Positions 39,634 to 51,389 of a DNA stretch of 64,000 bases are shown piece after piece. Origin of the DNA: Monomorium pharaonis (Eukaryota > Arthropoda > Insecta > Hymenoptera > Formicidae); assembly GCF_013373865.1 (NCBI RefSeq), contig NC_050472.1, positions 5,265,276 to 5,329,275 of the forward strand, in the 5' to 3' direction. How positions within the stretch are numbered: position 1 is the first letter of the stretch; each line of letters starts with the position of its first letter. The notes below the pieces were generated by a model. That model saw nothing but the letters and a program-made list of their open reading frames with translations, was not told the origin of the DNA and did no database searches. A program made the position numbers and the translations under genes.

Positions 39634-40257
39634 AGATAATTAAAAATTATCTAGCTAAAGATAAGACAAATTAGATCTAAATATATTGTAGATAAGATAA
39701 ACATTTTGTTACATTTATTTACAGGAGAGCTTGTATCATTTTACTTCGATAATTTTAAGATAATATTCCTGTCGAGGTACAATTCGGGGTATAAAAACAA
39801 TATATTATATTTTTATTTATAAATCTATTAAAACAAGAGTTCTCTCCAAATAATTCAAACTAACAAAAAATATTTGGAAGAAATATGTAACTCACATTAT
39901 AATGATTGACAAATTTTCTTGTTTTCGAACTATTTATATAGTTTTTGGGTAATTTTTACATTGCTCCACTATTTCCGCAATTTGTGTAATCTGTTGTTAT
40001 CGCTTCAAGGAATTCTTTTGTTAAAATAAATGATAATTTGGATGTTGAAGCTAAGAACAATGCTTATACTCGTTGTTCACATGAACTTAGATAATTTGAA
40101 AGAGATAATCCTTTCTTTTTTATGTAACATAAAGCTAATATATACTCTAGTCTAGATAAAGATAATAGAAAGGTGATAGAATTTCTTCTTCTTGATGATT
40201 ATCTAGATAACTCTATATAGATAAAAGTAATATTTAACTTTTCATATATACTGATAA
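39634..40257. promoter_or_regulatory. Homotypic cluster of 16 WGATAR sites (candidate GATA-factor enhancer)
   Basis: I count 16 matches to WGATAR on either strand in 624 bp. They start at 39634, 39647 (-), 39659, 39690, 39695, 39758, 40031, 40089, 40103, 40154, 40160, 40174, 40199 (-), 40205, 40219 and 40252. One pair forms the 12-bp palindrome TTATCTAGATAA (40199-40210). Known: clusters of such sites mark enhancers bound by GATA factors in insects. AT-rich composition raises the chance expectation, so enhancer function is an inference. Confidence 0.35.
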
Positions 40258-40259
40258 AT

Positions 40260-43200
40260 AGGAAAAATGGTGGTGAAAACATACGTTTCCTTTCTATTAT
40301 ATATTTTTTTTTTTCAAATAATATAATATTTTCTTGTAAGTACCTTGTCAAATGTATTGACAGTGGAGAAGACCTGATCTTAATCATCTGGCAGCATAAC
40401 GTCAATTATCCTGTATATAAGCGAGCATAATTAATAGGAGATGGCAAATGACAGGTGATTCGAGCTTCGGCCGCTCGGCAGTAATCGCGTAAACAGACGC
40501 GATGCACTCGGGATATAAATCGCAAATCATCGTCCTAACTTTATCGACCTATTGCTGCGCATCCTGCAATATCGCCACACTCGTTATGCGAACGTGTGAT
40601 TTATGATGTTTGGAACAGTCATCGTGTCTTGTTCCAGCGAAAGATCAAGGATCAAGCAAACATTTAATTGTGAAATGGCGAAAACAAATATCTACGAATG
40701 CTGCAAATCATGCAGCGACTTCCACTCACGTTTTCGTATTTCTTAATTATTTTCTTGATGAAAAAAGACTGTAATGAAAAAAAAAAATTTTTTTTCGGAT
40801 TGTCCGTGACTTTATTCCAACGTTGAAACGCGGTAGGCCGTCTTGATGAACCTTCCGTACTTTATCCGACGAAACTTTAAACTGCTACCCCATATTCGAT
40901 AACGATAAATCAACGTTCATTCGCGTAGTCGTTAGAAATATCGATCCCATTACCGTCGCAAGCAGCTTTAGCCAAGCACATTCTCTTTTTCGTCCCTCGA
41001 CTATTACCCTTTATCGTGCAACGAGATAATTCAAAGCGACTGCTGTAACTCGCTCCGGCGGAGTAATTAGTATAACGAGTAAAAGCCGGGAGTCCGCGCG
41101 CTGCTTCGTGCGACACGATCCGTGCTCTTTTAATAACTACTAATCCGCTAAAAAGTGAAACGAACGAAGAACAAACGAGTTACCTCTCGCGTAATCGGGA
41201 CGAGAGCCTGCATCGCCGATTTATTCAGTGTTTAACGCGAATCTTTAGACACTCGGCGACACGCGGCTTTTGTTTCGTTAAAAAGGAATGAAACGCCGGC
41301 GTTATGCTTCCTTTGATTGCATTCAAATCCTTTGACCCCGCACCGAGGCAACGGTTGTTGTTGAACGAATATTTTACCGTTCAAACAAGAGAATATTGCG
41401 TGCACCAAAATTGAGACAACAAAGTCTTTTCCGTTCGTAATTCTATTTGTCTTGTAGTTGTTGACAAAAACTAAGGATAAAAGTAATCATGGATGAGGGA
41501 AATTCAAAGGAAAACAAAATCGTAGTAATGAATAGCGCCGAGCAGTAAACGTGCTAAGAAGAGGATATTTATACCGTTCTCATTTATTGATCTCCGCTCT
41601 AAGAATATTACGCAAGTTTTGGAACAATTTTGCTCGTTGCAGAGTATAATTGTCGCGAGTAGAAATTGAATCAAGTCGTCTCAAAATAAATCCAGTCTCT
41701 TCGAGGAGCGCAAAGAAATGGGCACGAAACGTCTGCTAAACTCTTCGCCACTCGCAGGTTAGAGTGGGGGGGGGGGGGGAGGCAGGAGGGCATCGATATA
41801 CTGAGAAAATAATAATCGTAACCCTTTCTAAAAGGTCAAGTTTCCGTAATGTGTGACCTGGAGGTCGGGAGGCGAGCCGCCGTCACCTTAATATCGCGAA
41901 CACCGGTGTGTCAAATTCGTCCGTGACTCGCGTTTAGTCGCGAATCGGGTCATATCGTGTCATATTTACGGATAGTCAGCGAATATAATGAGCCATGCCG
42001 AATCCCTCGCTTTCTGGCGCCATTACTCGAGGCGAGCAGCGCGTTCGTGGGAACCTACTTTAAGTAGAAATCACAGTTGATTGCTTATACGAGATGTCCC
42101 AGGCCCATCGTACCACCTTTTACTTGTTAGAATCGCTGTTGAGTTGGAATTGATATTTTCTTGAAAAAAAAAGGGGGGGGGGACATCGCGAAAGCGAACA
42201 GCAGTAAATTTTAAATTGTAAGTAACCAAAGGTAGACGATTTCTCAGAAGTTAAACTGAATCGCTATCCAGTTTTTCTTTAATTCTGAATAATTTATAAA
42301 CAAAATCTATAATTCATGGATTGGTTACAAGAGTGTGCGATATGTTGAAAGTTGAAAATTCATGATATTGACATTTTCGTTAGAGAAATATTAGTTTTAA
42401 ATTTATCGAGGAATTAAAAATTAACAAACACGTAGTGTGATTGCACTGCAGGATATAAAAAATTGCAATCAACAAAAACTATTGTCAAGTGAAAATTTCA
42501 TTTGAAATTCGTTTCCAGACTTTAAAGGGTCCGCAGAGACAAAAGGTGCGATTGTTCAGGTGTAATTCCACATAAATTATGAGCATAATGCATGACAGGA
42601 TATCACGGGACGTCGTGCCATCGATAATCGCTTAACATCATAACGTTGGACTCGACATGGTCTTTTTTATAATTTCGCTGTTTATTCGGCGGAGTCCGTC
42701 GACGCTTCCTGTGTAAAAGCGACCAGCAGCATGACGTATGTCAGTTATTTGAATGAAGTACGTGCCGCGTGACGAGTGACAGTAAGCCGCTCTGATATAT
42801 CCGTCCCGCGCACCCTCCCGTTTTTCGTTTTGTGGAAATGAGAACTACATATACGAGTAAGATACTCGATCGCTCACAGCATTCAACATTTTCATTCCGC
42901 ATTCCGCACCACTCGCTAACCGCTGGAATACGTGCCGCCGCGTCCTGCTGTGCAATATACGCGGCGACGCTATAATGTTGCAATGGTAACGTCCTTTAAA
43001 AGTACAAAGCTGTGACAAGAAGCCCGATACCCGAAGAGCTCGTCTTTTATTTGCGGATCCCTTGATAAATTTCGAATTAATCTTCTTTTGTAACGAAAAT
43101 ATCGAAGACCGGATTGTCTTACTTTATCGCAAACTCGCAATTTTTCAGCAATATCTTTGCAACTTAATCCTATTAGAAGCTGACGTATAGTCTACTTGAA

Positions 43201-43990
43201 ACTAATAAAGGAAATAAGATGCACTAACATGTTCATGCCTTTGAAGTTGACTTCCCGGAAAGCTCTTTATTTTCAATCGTTCGCAAATTATCGATTTTTC
43301 TTAAGGAAAAATATTTATTCCAGTATTTATTAAGTAAACTTTGATTTCACTTTGTTATCCTAAAAAAGAATCTGTAATGTAATACGTTATTGATTTAAAA
43401 TATTATTAAACATCAAGATTCGACCAAGAAATAACATTTTTCGATATTTTTTGTATTCTTATTCAGATGGTTTAATATCTAACTTATTGTATGATTCAAT
43501 TCGTTACATTTAATGTTAATATTTTACATACTTTATCAAATTTCTTTAAATTTTAATTAAGGAACATTAAATTCATATCCAGTATCTTTAATGAATATTT
43601 TAAACGATAAAATTATTAGAAAAAAGTAATAAATAATTCAAGTAAATAATTCAATAAATTATCGTCTTTTACAGATATTAGTTTGTAGATAGAAATTGAA
43701 TTTAAAGAGAGAGAGAAGAGAATTATGAATTTAACAAGCATTATATTATCTTTAAATCAGTTAATGAAATCATTCATTAAGCTTATAAAGCGTAGTCATC
43801 GAAAACAGATATTTTGCGAAATGTAATAAAAAGTAGTATTGTACAGTAACAATTACGAAAGAACAATATTATTTTTGTTAATTTATTATTATATTACATG
43901 ATTACTTTTGTGCTTCAATTTACTTAAATTTGAGTCGAATTAAAATGTAAAGATTATTAAACATTTTTACAAAAGAGATAAAAGCTATAA
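40260..43990. other. Non-coding stretch with GC-richer patches at 40800-41350 and 41700-42060
   Basis: No exon was recognised. A G-run lies at 41766-41779. The - strand frame at 42741-42983 is unrecognised. Confidence 0.4.
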
Positions 43991-43996
43991 TTCCTT

Positions 43997-44000
<4 letters not shown>

Positions 44001-44050
<50 letters not shown>
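44001..44050. repeat. (TC)25 microsatellite
   Basis: Uninterrupted TC dinucleotide tract. Confidence 0.95.
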
Positions 44051-44053
<3 letters not shown>

Positions 44054-44059
44054 CTGATT

Positions 44060-45147
44060 GTTACTTGCTATTATTAAAATAAATATTTTTAATTTTACTT
44101 CTCTTTATTTAATGCAATAATCTACTTTTACTATATAGAGACATTTGTTTATTTTATAATATTTTACAATTCTGCAATGTGTGTGAGGGAGACCGATTAT
44201 ATTAATCTTGAAAATCACATGTGTTTATAAATGATAAATATTTAACCAACATATCAGAAAGATCGATACAAAAATGCAAGTTTAACATATCGATGATATT
44301 ACTAATTTCTTTTGATTCTATCGTTAGTTGCGAGTTTAACGGCAATTGATTTAAAATTATTGCAAGAGAAAAAGAGAGTTCCGCATTAAATGCAGATGAA
44401 TAGTCACGACTGAGTCACGTTAATATTACGCGTGGCAAAACGCGTGCTGAAAATAACATGAATCGGGAATTTGTCATAGAAAATGGATAATGAAAGAGTC
44501 AAGGTAGTTTGTGCAACGTACATACATGACAGCAGACAGCGTTGCATGCATAGAATGCGGCAACAAAACACGCCCTGTGTGCTATGGCGGCTCAACAAAT
44601 CATATTGCAGCTCCGAAGTATGTGGAACTATAATATATGACACTATAAATGTAACAATTAAAAAACTGCGTCGCATATTTTCGTCCAGCGAGATGTGTGC
44701 GATCTCTGCATATTACATTAAAAAAAAGAATTTTTTTATTCTACATATGTATGATGCACGATGTACACCTACACTTACTAAATCAATATCTGAAAGGAGA
44801 TATTGTAATTAACGTTAGAGTTAATTAACGACCGTGTTTTACAAATGAAGCAAAAGAATAAGGTTACTGTAATTTTGTTAACAGCTGTAATAATAACGAA
44901 TGTGACGCGTCGTTTTGATCTGAATACCTCGTTTCTAGTTATAGTATCATCCTGAGTTTTCAATTCACGACACGTCTCTCTCATCCATTTGTATATTCCA
45001 TATACACAATATACATACAGCGTCGTACGTTTATCTCTTATAAAAATATATATATATATAAATGCGAATACTGTACTATACGTTATTAACTTTAATGCCC
45101 TTAATCTACTGTGATTTGTTCAAAATTTTGATAATAATGTTACTATC
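44060..45147. other. AT-rich non-coding stretch
   Basis: Overlapping frames at 44404-44984 on both strands are unrecognised. A short TA tract lies near 45045-45060. Confidence 0.4.
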
Positions 45148-45154
45148 AATATTT

Positions 45155-45813
45155 AAAAGAGCGACCGCAAAAACAGGCCTAAAATCGCCTGTTTCGTGGA
45201 CATCGAAGTTTGAGTCGATTTTAATCTTAAGTCGCGGTAAATAATTGTACGTCATGGAACATCCTCTGAAAATTTCAGATTGAGCATACCTTTTATTACT
45301 GAGATATGAGGGGTTAAATTGGTCACTATACACCAATGAAGGGTATGTCATTTCATCCGTTCAACACAAAAAATCTCGAGGTTATTTCTCATATAAAAAA
45401 ATGTTTCAGATAAGATTTGTTTATCTGTTAAAAGACTAATTTATCGTGACCTCAAATCGACGTTTAAAGGCCATCACACAATGCCAGGCAACAAGCAATA
45501 GGAACAGAAATGATGAAAGAAAAAAAAAGAGAAAGGATCTTCTCTCTTCTTCTCTTTCTTTATTTCCTGTTGCTATTGCCCGTTGCCCGGCATTGTGTGA
45601 CGGCCTTAAGTCAGAATTATGTTGAACGTATAAAATGACGTAACCTTTATTCGTGAATAGTATCAACTTTAATCTTTTATATCTCAACAACAAAAGGTAT
45701 GCTCAATTTGAAATTTTTAAGGGATGAATGTTTGATGATATACAATCATTTACTACCAAAATCGTATCAAAACTCGATATCCACGAAACGGGCGATTTTT
45801 GCCATTACCCTTT
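45155..45813. mobile_element. Palindromic non-autonomous element with long TIRs, carrying a nested MITE
   Basis: The left arm (45155-about 45370) and right arm (about 45618-45813) are diverged inverted repeats. Shared phrases include CGTTTCGTGG, TTGAGCATACCTTTT and CGTTCAACA, in the same order. A candidate 7-bp target duplication AATATTT flanks both sides (45148-45154 and 45814-45820). There is no coding capacity. The outer ends align less well than the interior and left positions 45167-45176 appear inserted, so the exact termini are tentative. Confidence 0.6.
45468..45606. mobile_element. 139-bp nested MITE, PIF/Harbinger-like (inferred)
   Basis: The termini AGGCC-TCACACAATGCC are inverted repeats with one mismatch (A or G at position 6). 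The similarity extends through GGCAAC-GCAATAG-AACAG. A purine-rich/pyrimidine-rich middle is also partly self-complementary. TAA flanks both ends (45465-45467 and 45607-45609). A 3-bp TWA duplication is typical of PIF/Harbinger. TTAA (piggyBac-type) is a possible alternative reading. It sits in the centre of the 45155-45813 element, so it is the younger insertion. Confidence 0.65.
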
Positions 45814-45824
45814 AATATTTCGTT

Positions 45825-47680
45825 ATTGTATTAGCGCAAGGGCTTTGTTGTGTTTTACATAATAGTATGTTTATTTAAAAAGTACGTTGCGTATATAAAT
45901 ATTTAAAATAAAATACTAACCACATTTGGTACGGCATTAAATTCGTTTAAATTGAAAATATTTTAATAACACGTTAATATTTTCATGGTATTTTAATTCT
46001 ATGTTTTCAAAGTAATCGATTGTGAAAATTTCTGTGTGTACCTAACGAATAAAAATAAATACTTACGTATGCAGTGTGAACTTTGAAGGCCACGCGCGCT
46101 TGGAATTAATTTATGCTCGCAGCCATTCGTTTCTCACATTCGGCGATTAGCCACATCCGTAACGTGGTGCAAGATAATGTTACGAATTTACGAAACAATC
46201 TGATCTTTGGTCTTGCACAACTACCATCGAAATTGTTGCGAAAGGTGCAATCCGCCGGACAATTGCCCGAGTAATTTCGCATATTTACAGCCCTGCGCAC
46301 AAAAGGCATCCATTTGCGCAAATTACGCTTGTGCGCGTAAGTTGGGCACGTCCTACATACGTCTTGTACATGTTCCATATACACACATATATATATATAT
46401 ATATACATATATAGGTGCAAGCTGCATGCCGTTTACGCCAGAGATATGTGCGTGTCTGCAAGCTCCATTGAACCGCACGAACGTCTCGTCAAGCGCACGT
46501 AGGCACTCCATGAAGCTTTTTCACCGGATATACGACTAGATTATACAAAGTTCTACGGATGGTGCAATGGAGGGTGTATTCACGCAAACCGCCGTTTATT
46601 AATTTTCGACACCCGGGATATACCTACACGTGAAAGGGTTGAATCAAAGTCGAAAAATCATCAGAGATGCACAAGAGTATTTGAAAACTTTCAGTCGGAT
46701 TAGCGGATTCGACTAAATATACAATATGAAGGTTTTGATTAAATCAGTCCAATTTCAGATTCCCTTTTTTATTTACAGATGCTACTTTTTCTAGTTAAGT
46801 AACATTAAATCGTAATAAATTCTCTCCTTTAAGTGATAAAATGATTTGACGATTCAAGTCGCGAGTTTGAAAACTTTAAATACTTTAAAGTTGAAAAATT
46901 CGTTAAAAAAAACACGAAGTTCTTATTCACAGGTAAATATTTAAAAAAAAATGTGAATAATTTTATAAGCACTATATGAAATGTTTGCATTATACTCGTT
47001 GATTGGATTAAAATTCATACGCAATGAAAATAAAGTGTGACGTGCGGCAAAACATATTGCACGAAAATTTAATATGAGGTGCTCGAAATAGAATGTTTCC
47101 GACAAGTAAAAAGAACATGCGATACATATTTAACAATGCCTTTTTGCAATTTAGTAGACTTTATTCCTGCAAAAAGTCTCCGTAACAAAGTATAACAAAT
47201 TATAAAGAGCTTTTATTAAGCTCTGTTGTACTTTCATTAGTTAGACGGTGAATCTCATTTACGTGCGAGCGACATTTTTCGTCGGTTTAAGACACAATTG
47301 CACGTACACATCCGCGTCGAAGTATAATCACGAAACTTTTCTCATTAGCAATCATCATCATCATCATAAAACGGGCAACATTGTGAACAACGTTCGCTCG
47401 GAACAACTCGGGACAGCATCACGGTTTGCGCCGTCGTCTATCGAGCTCCGCTCCGGGTTTATTTTCGGCGATATTTTCTGAACTTCAACCGCGACACGTT
47501 ATTAAATTAAACTTTATTAGATCTCTCTCTCCCCGCCACAAATTTTCGGTGAGCGAGCTTCAACAATTTCGTGACATTATCCCAAGTAAGACAAGTTAAA
47601 ATTTGCATTTAATGAATAATCCAGCCAGGCGCGTCTTCCGACCGGTTCATTCGCCTGCGGACAGTTATTTTCGCCTACCG
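45825..47680. other. Non-coding stretch with a (TA)n tract near 46387-46413
   Basis: Frames at 46106-46539 on both strands and 47248-47481 have no recognisable domain. A short CAT run lies at 47351-47366. Confidence 0.4.
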
Positions 47681-47689
47681 CGGGTTTTA

Positions 47690-47720
47690 CTATCTATCTA
47701 CCTACCTACCTACCTTACCT
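47690..47720. repeat. CTAT/CTAC tetranucleotide repeat
   Basis: Two or three CTAT units pass into four CTAC units and a degenerate tail. Confidence 0.75.
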
Positions 47721-48300
47721 AAAGGTACATCTATCATTGTACGTATAGCGTGCGGGCGCGCGGGTTCCCAGGAACATGTACCGCTTTACATTACGGCATT
47801 GTGCGCCTCCGCGCGTGTACACATGTGTAAGGAGTAGCGCCCCGGCGAATGAACTAACGGTTAAATAAAGATTCGCCGAGGACAGTCGCTGGTTAATTGG
47901 AATAATTAATCGGCTCTCATTGTGCCCTCTTCTCCTCTCCCTCCCTCCCCCCCACTTCCCTCCTTTTGTCTTCCTCGCGCGCGTTGCGAGAATAGAGGTT
48001 TCGCGATACGTATACAGGAAGACCAGCCGCCCGATTCCCAATGGAATTCCGGCTGAATTCACCGTCTTGCCAGACGGTCGCTTCCGCCCCGAAGGAGGTC
48101 GTCCCTTCGTTCTTGAGAAACGTCTCGAGTGCTCGCGGTCTGATTCGATCAGGATGCCCGGAATATATTTAATAATACGTGCATCGACGTTTCTCCCTCT
48201 CTGAGAAAGGATTACAAGGGACTTTTCCGTCAATATTGATTAGATCGCGATGAGATCCTTTAAATTTAAAATACTCACCGATGACGGGGAGTGACGGCGA
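47721..48300. other. GC-rich island; long unrecognised frames on both strands
   Basis: A 172-codon - strand frame (47715-48233) overlaps a 94-codon + strand frame. The former is rich in Arg, Gly and Ser with no identifiable domain. Frames of this length are expected in GC-rich, stop-poor DNA. Confidence 0.3.
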
Positions 48301-50890
48301 CGACTAGCGCCGTTTCTTCTTCCTTCTTTATTTCCATTTTATTATATATAATTATTCTCTCCTCCGCGCGTCACGTCACTGAATTATTATTCAGCTGTTT
48401 ATTATTTTATTGCCATTTTCCCCGCGTACTTCAATTCGTTTAATGTAACGTCCGATCATCGCGTTATTCTCAATTAGCTATCACAGCAGTCCGAAACCTT
48501 TCACGATTTTGCTTATCATAAATTCCATTTGCTCAATAATAATATGTATTATATGTATATAGATGCGTAAACGGCAGCGAAATTATGCTATTAGTTTGTG
48601 CGTGTGCATCCCAATGCAACGTAATCTCCGTTGTTGATCGAATCCGGTCGATTTTCTGAACATAGTTAATGACAAATAGCTCGTCACTAACCGCGCACTG
48701 TAGGATCTATATTATCAATACTGGTTAATACTATCTAAGTTTAATTGGACATGTTAAAATCACTTTGAAAACGGAAAAGGAAAATCAACCGCGCGTTTAT
48801 CGAGTGGAGAATTTTTGAATTTGAAGCAAAGCATACTGCAGACTAAGGGATTCGTCTGGCTTTAAAATATTATTTTTTAAATTGTTCAAAATTAAGCTCA
48901 TATGTCTGTCACTTTTTTAATTACTTTGGATGGCTTTCTCTTCATAAACAGAATTTTTTTCTACAGTCTACTTCAGTGACATATTGCGTTTTTTATTATT
49001 CAGTTTTGCCTATATATTTAATTTATTCTAAACAGTGACTGTCGTTACGTGTTTCGAAAATAATGTTGTTTTTTTTTTCCCTCCCCCCGTTACTATTTAA
49101 GCCCATGAGGGCATTCCGCGGCGCCTCGGGCTCCGCAGAGCATTGTTGCGGAACCATCGGTATGAAATATTAACTGCACAACACGTTAAAAAGTTGAAAC
49201 GTAGCGGCGGACCAAATTTTTAAAATTGTAAAACATTTTTCCGTTTGCTGAATACTAGATGACGGCTTAGATCTTAATCCATTCCATTACAAAGAAAGCA
49301 GAATTTAAATCTTTATGAATCTTGCAATATTTCAAGAAGAATAACCCAATTTGACAAGTATTTTTTTTTAGGCTTATATTACATTTTTAATTCATTACAT
49401 TTAAAACGATATAAATTATATAAATTTTAATATTTTTTAAATTAACATTTAAACCTTATCAAAAATTATCGTAAATTACAAAAGGAGTAATTTATTTAGT
49501 TTTGATTTACATTATTTGTTTCTTGCTTATAAAAAGTTGCTTATAAAAAAATTGAAAACTGATATAAAAGGACATACTTTTTTAATCACTCTTAAAACTT
49601 GTTGATACGCCACACAAATTATTCTCGATTATTTTATGTCCAGTCGATATAATTATTAATTATTACACACGCTGAGTCTGTTTGTTTGCTTCAAATGCAT
49701 AAATAAATGCGGCCAACTAATTAATATAAAAATATCCCATTTTTGCGAAACCGTGGTAATAATACCGGGAGGTGGCTTAAGCGGATAAACCGGTGATTTA
49801 TTTGCGCGATTTCATCGATACAATTTTGTTGAATATCTACCGCATGCACACTTAATTATGTATACTATCGATCCGCCGAATTGGTCGGCAGTAGTATCAA
49901 TCCAAATATTAAATATTTATGAACTAGTTCGCTTGCGTGATCGCACATGCGTTATTCACCGCGGTATTCGTCGAAGAAACGATCGATATTTTCTACTAAT
50001 TTTGGAAACGCGGTGTAACGTGCAATTTCTCATTGTCACCCGTTAATTGCGCGTAATCGCGATCGCGATATGAATTCGCGATCGATGCGCGAATCCGTCC
50101 AGTGTATCTTGTGTTCATTTACGTCGAAGCGATCGATCGAATTGTGTACGTAGGCTTTTACAAATATTGATCCATCGAGAGTGATATGTATATGAATTTG
50201 CATTCTATTTGTGATTCATATGTAAATGACATTTGGTATATCTATCGAAACAAGATAGCGTCAAATTGATTTTGTAGCCGAAAATAAAATCAGTTAAATA
50301 GAATTAAGGAGCTGCGCGATGGCATTCCTATTCGGGGCATATTTTAGAACGTACTGAAACTAATGTAAATTTTAGCGAAAACCTATCAGATATTGGCAGA
50401 TATGAACTTTATACGTTGAATTATATAAAATGAAACGAGTCGAGTTAATAAATTGCGAATGTGTCATGCAACTGCAGTATGCAGATACAATATGTCTAGT
50501 TGAGCGTACGCAAGCAATTATCAGTTAAGCAAGAATGCAATATATTTTTTAATAGATTTTGAAAAAAGCTATTGTGTCAGGTTTTGAGTACTATGCATAC
50601 ATTGGATATTTCATATCCAATTATTTTAAATCCTTTCCAAAACGATTATTTGCCTCGCGCAAATTACATTTGCAGAATGTTATATAAAAAGGAACGTATA
50701 TATTTTTTAATGTAACCCATATTAGATTAATTTGTTCATGTATCTGATAAGAAATATATATCATGTACTTACTTTCGTAAAGTAAGTCCTTAATTCCGTA
50801 TCTTTCAAATTTTAAATACACTTGTCGGTTTTACGACAAATTTTTATTTTGCAGAATTGAGAAAGTTATTTTGTCGAAGTAATTACACAG
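48300..50890. other. Non-coding stretch
   Basis: No exon or repeat was identified. CG-rich palindromic words such as ATCGCGATCGCGAT (50056-50069) cluster near 50040-50150. Confidence 0.4.
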
Positions 50891-50899
50891 TTTTTTTTT

Positions 50900-51382
50900 C
50901 TCTCTCAAAAAGTAACTAGTTACCGCTACGTGTTGCCAACTTTGAAGCGTAACACGTTACAGGTACAGTTAGAGAGTAACGTGTCATGATTTTTCAGTTA
51001 TTTTTCCATTAACTTCTTGTAACTGTTTGTGTCTTGCTATTTCAAATACAAGTATGATATATTATTTTAAGAACTTAAAACCGAAATCTATTCATAATGT
51101 AATTTTTTAAACAGGTTAATATAAACACTTGGAATCGAAATACTGCGATGAACATTTTTCAGCTAAAAAGCTCGAAATAATTAACAGGTATTCTCGGAGA
51201 GATGACATATCGCATATCGCTTTAGTTTATCGAACGCAGTCTATATATTGACGAATTAGTTGTGAGATATAAAATGACCATTAAATTAGTAGTTACAAAA
51301 AATTTAATTAAGTTACAGTTAAAAAGTAACTCCAATTGTAACTTCGTTAGGTACAAGTAACGAGCTACCTCCCCAGCCCCGG
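50900..51382. mobile_element. Degenerate non-autonomous element rich in GTTAC/GTAAC, hAT-like
   Basis: Both ends are dense in AGTAAC/GTTAC words, for example AAAAAGTAACTAGTTAC at about 50918 and AAAAAGTAACTCC near 51330. The right end, read inward, begins GGGGCTGGGGAGGTAGC. Similar G-rich ends followed by AGTTAC repeats occur in many non-autonomous hAT elements (family knowledge). I cannot find a matching left terminus or an 8-bp duplication, so the copy is likely truncated. Confidence 0.4.
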
Positions 51383-51389
51383 CGTTTTG

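Noticed and set aside
39640..39670. TTATCTAGCTAAAG resembling part of miR-9
   Set aside because: The match is partial and no hairpin with a proper star arm is present.
47715..48233. 172-codon - strand frame, the longest in the window
   Set aside because: GC-rich and stop-poor DNA with competing frames on the other strand, no domain and no splice context.
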